Source: Deltaproteobacteria bacterium
Lineage (GTDB): Bacteria > Desulfobacterota > Binatia > UBA9968
Direction: 5' to 3'
Length of the DNA: 64,000 nt
NCBI GenBank assembly: GCA_009379725.1
Contig: WHTF01000003.1
Span: 31,723-95,722 of the forward strand
The notes under the pieces were generated by a model. That model did no database searches. It worked only from the letters and a program-made list of their open reading frames with translations, and was not told the origin of the DNA. Positions 55,629 to 63,725 of the stretch are shown piece after piece. The position numbers were made by a program, and so were the translations under genes. Every line of letters starts with the position of its first letter. Within the stretch, counting starts at the first letter, position 1.

Positions 55629-58562
55629 ATGAGCGATCGAGCCCATAAAGGAAACCGGATACGGCGCGGCAGTATCGGACGCCGCTTAATGGTTTGGGGC
55701 TTGGCCCTATTCGGGGCGGCCCTTGTTCTCAACACCATAGCCGGCTCATTTTATACCCGCAGAGAAATCGAAGAGGCTTCCGCCCAACTCCAAAACGAAA
55801 TCGCTTCGGCGACGGCCCGGCATATCCATTCTTTCATCACCCGAAAGGTTGAGCGGTTGCAAGACACTGCAGTCGCCATGAGCCTCTATCCATTGGGAGG
55901 GCAGGGACAACGGTTACTGAGCCACCTGTTGCTCAAGAACGATGCTTCCTTCAGAGAAATTTCGATACTTGATCATCAGGGTTTGGAGGTCTTGAAATTA
56001 TCGGAGCGTAAAGTCTATTTTCCGTCCGACCTGAGCAATGAGGCGGCATCCGCTCCTTTTCGAGAGGCGATCCGCGGTCGGGTCTATCTCGGCCCGGTGC
56101 GTACATCGATCCGGGCCGAGCCGTACCTGACGGTCGCACTTCCGCTCAAGCTTACTCCCGACAAGGCCGTGGGCGTGCTCATCGCGCAAACTGATCTTAA
56201 ATTCTTGTGGCAAGTGATCGCCGAGGCGAACTTTGGACATGGGGGATATACTTACCTTGTGAACGAATCCGGTTTGCTCATTGCACATGCCGATCCCTCC
56301 TTCGTTTTGAAGTACATTACTCTTAATCATCTTCAAAAGGTGCGGCAATTTCTCAGTACTCGTTTACCTGATAGTGATCCCGGAGAACAAGGTAAGGGAA
56401 TCAAAGGGACGTGGGTGTTAAGCACTTATGCCCCAGTTCCGGATTTAGGTTGGGCGGTGATAGTTGAGCAGCCGGTAGAACTGGCTCTCGCCAGTCTGGG
56501 AAGGCTCCAACGATTCGCTGTCGCGCTCCTGGGGGTGGGTCTTCTGGTAGGTTCCGGGATTATCGTATGGGTGAGCCGAAAGATCACCAAACCGATTCAA
56601 GAACTGCAAGAGGACGTAAAAACGATTCGCAAAGGAAATCTCGAGCACCGGGCTGAAATCTGCACCGGTGACGAAGTGGAGGATCTGGCGGATGAATTCA
56701 ACAAGATGACCGAGGTGTTGAGGAACTCCTACGCCACGCTCGAGGAAAAAGTCAAACAGCGGACGCAGGAGGTGTCGGCGCTGTACGAAGTGACAACCGC
56801 GGTGAACGAATCCTTGGATTTGAATGCCATCCTGGAGGCGGTAATTGCGAAAATCACGGAGATTTTCGGATTTGAATCCACGCGCATTTATCTTTTTCAG
56901 GACCAGACGGAAGAAATGGAATTGCATGCGTCATTTGCAGTTGACCCCGAACACTGGACTGGGGTACGAACGTTCAAGCGCGGCCAGGGCGTCATCGGCC
57001 GCGTTGCCGAGTCGGGCGAGCCGATGATATTCGAGGATATTGGGAAAGACTTGCGGTATGCGGCTCTTAGCACGAGTCGCGCAACGCGCAACGCTAAGCT
57101 GAGCTTTTTCGCGGTCTTTCCGATAAAGACTCAATCACGTGTGTTTGGCGCCATACTTTTCAATGGACGATCGCCGCGCAAACTGACCGCCGATGAAAGT
57201 CAATTGCTCACTTCCATGGCCGAGCATCTCGGTGTCGCCGTCGAAAAGGCGAGCTTGTTCCGACAAGTGGAAACCAGATCTCAACAGTTATCCGTGCTGA
57301 ACACAATTGGCGGGGCCGTTAGCCAGTCTCTCAACATTGAAACGGTTCTCCAGGAAGCCGTCGATAAAATCTCAGAGACGCTCAGTTTCGACGCAGCCTG
57401 GATTTACGAGTTGGAGGCCGATGACGGCGCACTGCATTTGCGGGCGCACACGGGTCTTAGCGACGAGATGGCGGAGAGCATGGCCAGGCGTGCCGTCGAT
57501 GTTGGCACTAGTGGACAGGTGATGAAAAGCGGCCAAACGCTTGTCTTCGAGGATATGACGTCAGATGAGCGCTATCGGGAGTTCACACGGGCAGGGAGAA
57601 TGGTTTCGTTGGGATTCCAGGCTGCAGGTGCTTTTCCAATCATGGTTAAAGAGACCATCGCCGGAACGTTGCATGTAGCGAACCGGACCAAGCGTCATTT
57701 CTCTAAGGAGGAGAGGCAGCTCATTCAAGCGATCGCCCAAGAGATCGGAGTTGCTGTAGCGAACGCTCGCCTGTTCGCCGAAGTTAAAAAGACAACATCG
57801 GAGCTGAAAAAAACCAATCAGGAACTCCTGGATGCTACACGAGCGAAATCTGAGTTCATTTCAGCCATGTCTCATGAGCTTCGCACTCCGCTGCACGTCA
57901 TCATCGGCAACGCTGATCTAACCCACGACGGATTCTTCGGAGATCTCAACACGGAGCAGAAAGTTGCCCTGCACAAGATTGTACGCAATTCTCGAGTGCT
58001 TTTGAAAATGATTAACGACGTGCTCGCGTTATCGCGGATTGAAGCTCGGAAAATGTCGCTTGATGTCGCCACCGTAGAGGTGGAAGAAATCATTGAACAT
58101 GCTCGAAACCAGGTCGAACAAATTAATCGAGACAGCCGCTTAGAGATTCGATGGGATATCGATAAAACGACGCCGCCTCTGGTGACAGATCCGATCAAGC
58201 TCGAAGAAATTTTGCAAAACCTTATCGCCAATGCCTTCAAGTTCACACCGAACGGACGCATCGAGGTACAGGTGCGTAATCTCCGTGATCAGCAGCGCGT
58301 CCAATTCAGCGTGGCGGATACGGGGATCGGCATTGACGCCGAAGATGTGCGAAGGATATTCAATGAATTCGAACAAATCAAAGAAGCGCATACAGGCCAA
58401 TTCGATGGTGTGGGCCTGGGCCTCAGCATTGTAAAAAAATACCTGGAACTCATGAATGGTGAAATTCGGGTCGAGAGTCGACCCGGTCAAGGTTCCATCT
58501 TCACCTTTTCGGTTCCACATTCCGTTACGCTCCACTCCTCAGCTACTGCTCTGCACTCTTGA
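55629..58562 (+). CDS. Membrane sensor histidine kinase: Cache, HAMP, two GAF, HisKA, HATPase
   Basis: 977 residues. The N-terminal membrane helix (about 20-42) is followed by a periplasmic dCache-like sensor up to about 285, with YLTVALPLKLTPDKAVGVL and GGYTYLVNESGLLIAH. A second helix (about 290-312) leads to HAMP (KITKPIQELQEDVKTIRKGN). Two GAF domains lie at about 400-545 and 555-710. The phosphoacceptor is His 749 in SAMSHELRTPLHVI. ATPase boxes: N (LQNLIANAFKFTPNG), G1 (VADTGIGI), G2 (GVGLGLSIVKKY). There is no receiver domain and no response-regulator gene adjacent. Coupling to the preceding binding protein is inferred from position. Confidence 0.92.
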   Translation: MSDRAHKGNRIRRGSIGRRLMVWGLALFGAALVLNTIAGSFYTRREIEEASAQLQNEIASATARHIHSFITRKVERLQDTAVAMSLYPLGGQGQRLLSHLLLKNDASFREISILDHQGLEVLKLSERKVYFPSDLSNEAASAPFREAIRGRVYLGPVRTSIRAEPYLTVALPLKLTPDKAVGVLIAQTDLKFLWQVIAEANFGHGGYTYLVNESGLLIAHADPSFVLKYITLNHLQKVRQFLSTRLPDSDPGEQGKGIKGTWVLSTYAPVPDLGWAVIVEQPVELALASLGRLQRFAVALLGVGLLVGSGIIVWVSRKITKPIQELQEDVKTIRKGNLEHRAEICTGDEVEDLADEFNKMTEVLRNSYATLEEKVKQRTQEVSALYEVTTAVNESLDLNAILEAVIAKITEIFGFESTRIYLFQDQTEEMELHASFAVDPEHWTGVRTFKRGQGVIGRVAESGEPMIFEDIGKDLRYAALSTSRATRNAKLSFFAVFPIKTQSRVFGAILFNGRSPRKLTADESQLLTSMAEHLGVAVEKASLFRQVETRSQQLSVLNTIGGAVSQSLNIETVLQEAVDKISETLSFDAAWIYELEADDGALHLRAHTGLSDEMAESMARRAVDVGTSGQVMKSGQTLVFEDMTSDERYREFTRAGRMVSLGFQAAGAFPIMVKETIAGTLHVANRTKRHFSKEERQLIQAIAQEIGVAVANARLFAEVKKTTSELKKTNQELLDATRAKSEFISAMSHELRTPLHVIIGNADLTHDGFFGDLNTEQKVALHKIVRNSRVLLKMINDVLALSRIEARKMSLDVATVEVEEIIEHARNQVEQINRDSRLEIRWDIDKTTPPLVTDPIKLEEILQNLIANAFKFTPNGRIEVQVRNLRDQQRVQFSVADTGIGIDAEDVRRIFNEFEQIKEAHTGQFDGVGLGLSIVKKYLELMNGEIRVESRPGQGSIFTFSVPHSVTLHSSATALHS

Positions 58563-58637
58563 CTTCCCCAGCCATCCAAAGCTAGGAAGATACAACATAA
58601 TCATTAGCTGACGCGGGTCGGCGTTAGGAAATACAAT

Positions 58638-59813
58638 ATGGATGGCGCTTTGACCGGAATTAGAATCATTGAAATCGCGAGTTATGTGACAGGGCCGTTT
58701 GCTTCGCAACTGTTAGCCGATATGGGTGCCGACGTCATCAAAATTGAAGAACCGAAGCGCGGCGACCCTTTTCGCGGCTGGGGTGAACGAAATTACTCGG
58801 CGACGTTTTGCAGCCTGAATAGAAACAAGAGAAGTCTGACCTTGGACCTGCGGCAGGACGAATCGCGTGAGATCGTTTTTAAGCTTGCGGCGCAATCCGA
58901 TGTGCTGATCCAAAACTTTCGCCCCGGTGTGATGGAAAAGCGCGCGCTCGGCTATGAGGACCTGCGCGAGGTTAACCCTAAACTTGTCTACTGTTCCATC
59001 TCCGGTTTCGGCCCAAAGGGACCGTACCGCGATATGCCCGGTTATGACACCATCGGCCAGGCCAGAAGCGGCTTGCTGAGCCTGCTCACCGATGCCGGCA
59101 AACCTCAGGGAATGGGTATTTCCTTTTCGGATCATCTCACGGGGATGTATGCCTGCTACGGCGTTCTTGCCGCGCTGATGAACCGGATGCTGACGGGAAA
59201 AGGGCAGTTGGTCGAAACATCACTGCTCAGGGCGTCGATTTCCTTTATCGGGGAGAATGCTGCGCGCTATTTTGAAACTGGACATGTGCCACGGCGCAAA
59301 CATAGGACAACCACCGCCGGCGTTTTCGCCTTTGTCGATCAAAACAATCTACCGTTTATTCTGCACATGTCTTCTCCCGATAAATTTTGGAATGCGCTCT
59401 TTAAGGTAGTCGGCAAGCCGGAATGGAGCACTGATGAGCGCTTCAATAATCGTCAAGGTCGTATTGCCAATTACGATCTCCTGTCAGAAGGTCTACAAGA
59501 AATCTTCAAGGGTGGCCAGCGAGAGGAATGGTTGCGGCAGCTGATCGCCAACGACGTGCCGGCGGCGCCGCTGAATACTTTGGACGAGGTGTTTGCCGAC
59601 CCGCAGGTGCGCGAGTACGGCTTTCCCCAGGTGGTCACTCATCCCAAAATGGGCGAAATCAAAATGGTCGGCAACGCCGTCGACATGAGCCGCACGCCGC
59701 CGAAGATGGACCGCCCGCCGCCGGTATTGGGCGAGCACGTCGATGATATTTTAAGTTCTCTGGGTTACGATGCGGGTGTCATTGCGACTCTTAGATCCAA
59801 AGGAGTCGTCTGA
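58638..59813 (+). CDS. Class III (CaiB/BaiF) acyl-CoA transferase
   Basis: It moves coenzyme A between carboxylic acids. It has 391 residues. Family blocks: GALTGIRIIEIASYVTGPFA, LLADMGADVIKIEEPKRGDP, LNRNKRSLTLDLR, DVLIQNFRPGVMEKRALGYE, and the active-site region GPYRDMPGYDTIGQA containing the catalytic Asp. ATG 58638 has a weak GGAAA site. The substrate cannot be read. It stands alone, with no dehydrogenase or hydratase partner nearby. Confidence 0.93.
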   Translation: MDGALTGIRIIEIASYVTGPFASQLLADMGADVIKIEEPKRGDPFRGWGERNYSATFCSLNRNKRSLTLDLRQDESREIVFKLAAQSDVLIQNFRPGVMEKRALGYEDLREVNPKLVYCSISGFGPKGPYRDMPGYDTIGQARSGLLSLLTDAGKPQGMGISFSDHLTGMYACYGVLAALMNRMLTGKGQLVETSLLRASISFIGENAARYFETGHVPRRKHRTTTAGVFAFVDQNNLPFILHMSSPDKFWNALFKVVGKPEWSTDERFNNRQGRIANYDLLSEGLQEIFKGGQREEWLRQLIANDVPAAPLNTLDEVFADPQVREYGFPQVVTHPKMGEIKMVGNAVDMSRTPPKMDRPPPVLGEHVDDILSSLGYDAGVIATLRSKGVV

Positions 59814-59887
59814 GCGATCCTACCGCCTTATCGACACAGCTCGACAGCTATCGGCGTTAAATGTCGAACTCTCGTCAGGTGCCCTTG

Positions 59888-60361
59888 ATGCCTAAACGAC
59901 ATCCCACCTTGATTCCTCTCTCACAAGATCATCACCACGCCTTGGCGCTTGCCTTGCGATGCCGCAAGCAGGGACTTGGGCAAATTAAACCAATGGGCGC
60001 CAAAGGCCTGCGCGAGCGGGCGACAGAGTTTCTCGGCTTATATGCCCGTGAACTCATCTCACATTTTCGTGCTGAAGAGGAAATCTTATTTCCGCGCCTG
60101 CGCGCGCAGGTGCCTGATAGCGACCAGCTCATCGACGAACTGCTGCGCGATCACGAAAGCATCCGTCGAGCCATTCCGAAGCTGGAGGCGGGTACATCGC
60201 TCGGTAAACTGATTTTCGATCTAGGCGATCTTCTGGAGCGTCATATTCGCAGAGAAGAGCGTGAATTGTTTCCGCTCTTCGAGCAACACGCCGAACTAAT
60301 GAACGCTGAAGAGATTGGCGAAAAAATCAATCGAATTCTTTCCGCTCGTTTGAAGGAGTAG
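59888..60361 (+). CDS. Hemerythrin/HHE-domain protein
   Basis: This four-helix protein has a likely di-iron site. It has 157 residues from ATG 59888 (AGGTG upstream); ATG 59861 would add nine. Metal ligands are plausible in LSQDHHHALALA, ISHFRAEEEILFPRL, LLRDHESIRRAI, and HIRREERELFPLFEQ. Such HHE proteins bind oxygen or NO, or sense redox or iron. It follows the CoA-transferase by 75 bases. A function beyond this cannot be assigned. Confidence 0.88.
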   Translation: MPKRHPTLIPLSQDHHHALALALRCRKQGLGQIKPMGAKGLRERATEFLGLYARELISHFRAEEEILFPRLRAQVPDSDQLIDELLRDHESIRRAIPKLEAGTSLGKLIFDLGDLLERHIRREERELFPLFEQHAELMNAEEIGEKINRILSARLKE

Positions 60362-60410
60362 TTCAGGAACTTTACCGCTATTTTAGCGCCTCTCATATCT
60401 GGCGCGCCGA

Positions 60411-60773
60411 CTACTTTTCCGGCTCCATTAGTTTTAAAAGCACATGCCGCCGGTTCTTGGTGTAGGGTCTCACTTGACTGGGCCAACGACCGTCTTCGAT
60501 AGCTTTATCCCAGGCCGCGCTGGTTAAAACCTCCGGGCTCTCCAACTCGTAAATGGCCGTGTAGGTGGGTTCATCGGGAATCTCGATGGTCTTGCGTTCG
60601 CCGCCGATATTCATCGTCAGTTTGTCACGCCTATAACGTGTAATGCCAAGGACACCCGGCACCTTGCCCAAGTTCGGCACATGTTCCTTGTCGTAGACCT
60701 CGTTAAAAATGGCATCGTGTTCGGGATCGACGTCCATGCTCGCAATCATCAGATATTTTGCTTTACCCGGCAT
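60411..60773 (-). CDS. EthD/dimeric alpha-beta barrel protein
   Basis: This 120-residue protein has the ferredoxin-like strand-helix pattern KYLMIASMDVDPEHDAIFNE, VYDKEHVPNLGKVPGVLGIT, TYTAIYELESPEVLTSAAW. The EHVP step and the paired strands resemble EthD and related stress or monooxygenase-accessory proteins of aromatic catabolism. The start ATG lies at 60771-60773. It is 41 bases downstream of the cupin gene on the same strand, so the two may form a small operon. The reaction is unknown. Confidence 0.78.
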   Translation of the reverse strand: MPGKAKYLMIASMDVDPEHDAIFNEVYDKEHVPNLGKVPGVLGITRYRRDKLTMNIGGERKTIEIPDEPTYTAIYELESPEVLTSAAWDKAIEDGRWPSQVRPYTKNRRHVLLKLMEPEK

Positions 60774-60814
60774 TTTTGTGTCTCCTGTACAGTTGCAGCC
60801 GTGCTGGTAACGTC

Positions 60815-61174
60815 TTACATACCTAAGAATTTACTGATGTCAGGGGCCGGAGATTTAATTTCTACGACGATGGATTCTTCAATCCCTTCCACGCCGTGGG
60901 CAACGCCCTGCGGATGCCGGCAGACATCGCCGGGTCCGACTATATAGACCTCTTTGCCGACCGTCATCTTAACCTTGCCTTTGACCACATAGGCCAGCGA
61001 CTCATGCTCGTGTACGTGCAGGGGAGCGCCAACTCCGGGAGTGTAGTGAATCTCCAAAAGGGTCATTTCATCTCCCTTGATAAGCGGTTTAACCAGCAGG
61101 TCGCCATTCATCGGTTTGCCTTCGATAGACTTGACGACTAGTGCTTTGACATCGGCGTTTTTTGATAAGATCAT
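60815..61174 (-). CDS. Single-domain cupin protein
   Basis: This 119-residue cupin_2 barrel has motif 1 GAPLHVHEHESLAYVVKGKV with His-His-Glu metal ligands. Motif 2, PGDVCRHPQGVAHGVEG, supplies the fourth His. VVEIKSPAPDISKFLG closes the fold. ATG is at 61172-61174, with CAGGAGGAA upstream on the minus strand. Such proteins may be dioxygenases, isomerases or ligand-binding sensors. It precedes the EthD-like gene. Confidence 0.87.
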   Translation of the reverse strand: MILSKNADVKALVVKSIEGKPMNGDLLVKPLIKGDEMTLLEIHYTPGVGAPLHVHEHESLAYVVKGKVKMTVGKEVYIVGPGDVCRHPQGVAHGVEGIEESIVVEIKSPAPDISKFLGM

Positions 61175-61664
61175 TTTGTGTTCCTCCTGTTTGACTGCGC
61201 AGTGAAGTGTTTCCTGCTACCTATCAATAAAAACGATCGGAGTCCATCGGCGTGGTTGGGGTTTTCAGGCGAGATCATACCAGCGTCAGTGCTGAATATC
61301 GTGCTCGTGAATATCGTGCCGGAGTGACACCGGCAAACCCATGCAGGGTAAAAGCTGGGGCAAAGTTCGACAGAAAACTTAACCTGGATAATCCAGTGCA
61401 AGTGATCTCCCGTCAGGTCCCCTCCGGGTAGATCGTAACTCGAACCGCTGTCCCGGATCTTCGACAGTACCATTTCGGTGTCGCAGAAATGACTCATGAG
61501 AATACTATCTTGGGCCGGAGCTGTAAAACACATCCTGGGCGATAGGGAATTAATCCAACTCGGTGGCATATCCGTTGCGATAACTTGAGCTAGAAATCGG
61601 GACCTCTATCGACAGGTAAGCGGATCTTAATATTGATTTTCTAAATCATCGACCAGGAGGAATT
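61175..61664. other. Gene-poor region between cupin and basic protein
   Basis: These 490 bases hold no convincing gene. A 132-codon minus-strand frame (61171-61569) overlaps the cupin start, lacks a ribosome site and has no recognisable domain. A 12-base sequence, TGAATATCGTGC, occurs twice, at 61293-61304 and 61308-61319. The promoters of both divergent genes should lie here. Confidence 0.55.
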
Positions 61665-62438
61665 ATGGCAAAACCAACCAAAGGTCGGAAAGCAAAGAAA
61701 AGTAATCCAATTTCGCTTAAGCCACAGGAAAAACAGAAGCACCCGAAGCAGTGGGCGCGTGATCTAAACCCAGACCGCATGAAAGGACAAAATATCGGTG
61801 GCTCTTCGGTCGGCACTGATCCGCGTGCGCGAACCGCCGCAGATATCGAAGTCCTCACGGAAAGACTGAAGGCTTTTACAACAGATGAGTTGTCGCGGAT
61901 TCCAATTGTGCCCGTCGGGGACCAACTCAAGCAGGGTGCCGTATATTTGGATGTTCGAAGTCCCGCGCCGGTTCCCTTCACCGCCACCGGTGAAGTCATG
62001 GCCGAAGATGTCAATTATTATGTGCCTAAAGCGGAAATCCCTTACGAACAATGGAATCGCCTCGTCGCAGTTTTTGGTCCTGCTGCTATGGGGGAGACAA
62101 ACAAGGGAACGGAAGAAAGCAAGCCGTTCTCCCGTCAGAGGGCGGCAGAGGAATTGGCCATAGAGGAAGCCCGCTCCGACCCATCGAGAAGCGAAACATA
62201 CGCCGATGCCAAAATCGATGAGACCTTAGCGGAGTCGTTTCCTGCAAGCGATCCGCCGTCCTGGACCACAGGCCGTAAAGAGGAGGACACGGAGCACAGC
62301 GAGAAGCCCAGGGACAATCTCAATAGCCTTTCTGACTACGAGCTAAATGGCAAAGCCCGCGAACTAAATATCGAACCCAACGCCTTGACTAGGGAGCAAT
62401 TGATTGTGGCGATTCGAAGCCGGTTAAAAGGGGTGTGA
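61665..62438 (+). CDS. Hydrophilic protein with SFPASDPPSW motif and Rho_N/SAP-like C-terminus
   Basis: 257 residues. The first 40 are very basic (MAKPTKGRKAKKSNPISLKP). The middle contains DLDVR-like VYLDVRSPAPVPFTATGEV. At about residues 184-202 lies DAKIDETLAESFPASDPPSW, a short block found in many small bacterial stress-type proteins of unknown role. The end, LSDYELNGKARELNIEPNAL then TREQLIVAIRSRLKG, has the Rho N-terminal/SAP-like helix-extended-helix pattern, so nucleic-acid binding is possible. The ATG has an excellent CAGGAGG. No signal or membrane segment. The whole protein is not recognised. Confidence 0.78.
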   Translation: MAKPTKGRKAKKSNPISLKPQEKQKHPKQWARDLNPDRMKGQNIGGSSVGTDPRARTAADIEVLTERLKAFTTDELSRIPIVPVGDQLKQGAVYLDVRSPAPVPFTATGEVMAEDVNYYVPKAEIPYEQWNRLVAVFGPAAMGETNKGTEESKPFSRQRAAEELAIEEARSDPSRSETYADAKIDETLAESFPASDPPSWTTGRKEEDTEHSEKPRDNLNSLSDYELNGKARELNIEPNALTREQLIVAIRSRLKGV

Positions 62439-62505
62439 CCGGAAATTTTCTGATAGGCCGGTGGGGCGCCGGTGTAAAACCTCGCCAGGCGGACGGGTCA
62501 CACCC
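62431..62505. repeat. Inverted repeat in the convergent space after the basic protein gene
   Basis: GGGTGTGACC (62431-62440) pairs perfectly with GGTCACACCC (62496-62505). The left arm covers the stop of the upstream gene. The 55-base interior contains further GC-rich self-complementary steps (CCGG, GGCGCC). It lies between two convergent genes and could form a large cruciform or terminate both. Confidence 0.5.
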
Positions 62506-62510
62506 TATCA

Positions 62511-62714
62511 TTAAGCGCCATCCAAACTACGCCGAGGGCGATCCAGGCGATTCAGTTCCTCGGTTTTCAGTCCGAGCCTTCGCGCCTCCACGTAACAAGC
62601 GTGGCACACGGTCATATCAAGCATTGTAACCCCTGCTTCTTCACTCATCACCCGATAAGCCTGCCCTACGAGAGGACCTTCACAATGGTCGCAAATTGCC
62701 GCGATTACACTCAT
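62511..62714 (-). CDS. Small CxxC protein
   Basis: This 67-residue protein starts at ATG 62714 (MSVIAAICDHCEGPLVGQAY). Two CxxC pairs, CDHC and CHAC, are about 34 residues apart and could bind one zinc. The long frame to 62750 would add only 12 residues. Its RVMSEEAGVTMLDMTVCHAC centre and the charged helix after it (YVEARRLGLKTEELNRLD) look like a genuine protein. Family unknown. It is convergent with the basic protein gene. Confidence 0.65.
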   Translation of the reverse strand: MSVIAAICDHCEGPLVGQAYRVMSEEAGVTMLDMTVCHACYVEARRLGLKTEELNRLDRPRRSLDGA

Positions 62715-62887
62715 TGCGAAAGCAGAAAGCAAGCAACATGCCACAGTCAACTGCTAGATAGCGCGTGAAATGGAGTTCGAGCGCGAAGGGAAACCCAGAC
62801 ACCCGAGGACCTTCACTCGGATACAGTTTAGAACGAGGCGAGATGAGAGGCTTGATCCGATCGCTTTCGGATTCCTCGCCCGCTGTG

Positions 62888-63388
62888 TCACACTGACTTG
62901 TAGGAGAGCCGCTTCATGTTCTGGGTATTCTTTCCCTCGATGCGGATGAGCCCGGTTGCGGCTACTCGCTTCGGTGAGTGCACGTCACCTTCATTATAGA
63001 TGTGCGCCATGCCCGGTTTTAGAGAATAGACTCCCGCACGCCGTACCTTTCCCGGCTTGCCTTCGCCGGCCGGCTCGATGATATCCCAGTCGCTCATCTC
63101 CGTTTCGCCGAACGCCTGCCCATAGATCGCCCAGGAGCTCCCGTGATCGTGAGGATTGGCTTCTCTCGCATCCCGGTTCAAGTGTGCGCAAATGCAGAAC
63201 CCCAGTTCCGGATCTTCATATATCACCTGACGATCTGGCGTGCTGTCGTTGAGATAGGTAGCCAGGAATTTCTCGTCCTTGAGAACTTCTTGCACCAGAT
63301 CGCGAACTTTAATTCGTCCCGCGGGACCAGGATCGGCTTTGAGAATCTGACGACACTCAGATGCAAATGTATCGAGGGTAAAAGTCAT
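62888..63388 (-). CDS. Cysteine-dioxygenase-like cupin protein
   Basis: This 166-residue cupin has a metal-binding strand NPHDHGSSWAIYGQAFGETE (HxH) and a later His in GMAHIYNEGDVHSPKRVAA. That layout resembles thiol dioxygenases (cysteine or 3-mercaptopropionate dioxygenase) more than cupin_2 proteins. The VYSLKPGMAHIYNEGDVHS strand supports the fold. ATG lies at 63386-63388 behind AAAGGAG. The substrate is not determined; the Tyr and Cys that form the cross-link in animal enzymes are not evident. Confidence 0.78.
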   Translation of the reverse strand: MTFTLDTFASECRQILKADPGPAGRIKVRDLVQEVLKDEKFLATYLNDSTPDRQVIYEDPELGFCICAHLNRDAREANPHDHGSSWAIYGQAFGETEMSDWDIIEPAGEGKPGKVRRAGVYSLKPGMAHIYNEGDVHSPKRVAATGLIRIEGKNTQNMKRLSYKSV

Positions 63389-63420
63389 GGTCGGTTCTCC
63401 TTTTGAGGAATCTCTACTTT

Positions 63421-63449
63421 CTTTAACAAAACATAGAAATAGCCGTCAA
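63421..63449 (-). promoter_or_regulatory. Possible promoter of the dioxygenase-like gene
   Basis: On the minus strand TTGACG (63449-63444) and TTAAAG (63426-63421) are 17 bases apart. The -10 is weak. The start near 63414 would give a 26-base leader. Confidence 0.35.
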
Positions 63450-63612
63450 CCTGGAAAAGATGGCATTTTACATCGTAGAGCGGTGGTAGTGGCGATCTTA
63501 GCCCCCACAGGATTCGGACCCAGCTAAAGATTTTCCACGCCAGCGTTCTGTCCTCTCTGATCTATGATGCGATGACAGTGTTTCCGCCCGCGACATTGAA
63601 AGTTTGCTTCGT

Positions 63613-63639
63613 TTGAGACAGTGCGTATAGGATTATATT
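63613..63639 (+). promoter_or_regulatory. Possible promoter of ackA
   Basis: TTGAGA (63613-63618) and TATATT (63634-63639) each match consensus at five of six positions, but the spacer is only 15 bases. The start near 63646 leaves about 80 bases before the ATG. Confidence 0.45.
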
Positions 63640-63725
63640 TGTAATGGCTGAATGATGAATCACCAGCTCATCGGCCTCAAGTGCGTGGTGATCAGCGCCC
63701 AACGAGTTCTTTTCAGAGGATACGC

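Larger units (their letters stand above)
63389..63725. other. Divergent intergenic region before ackA
   Basis: These 337 bases hold the divergent promoters of the dioxygenase-like gene and ackA. No ORF, tRNA or repeat is visible between them. Confidence 0.55.

Noticed and set aside
61171..61569. 132-codon minus-strand frame upstream of the cupin gene
   Set aside because: It overlaps the cupin start and ribosome site, lacks its own ribosome site, and its residue order looks random.
63500..63560. Possible minus-strand tRNA (GGATTCGGACCC segment)
   Set aside because: No acceptor or anticodon stem can be formed around the T-loop-like sequence.
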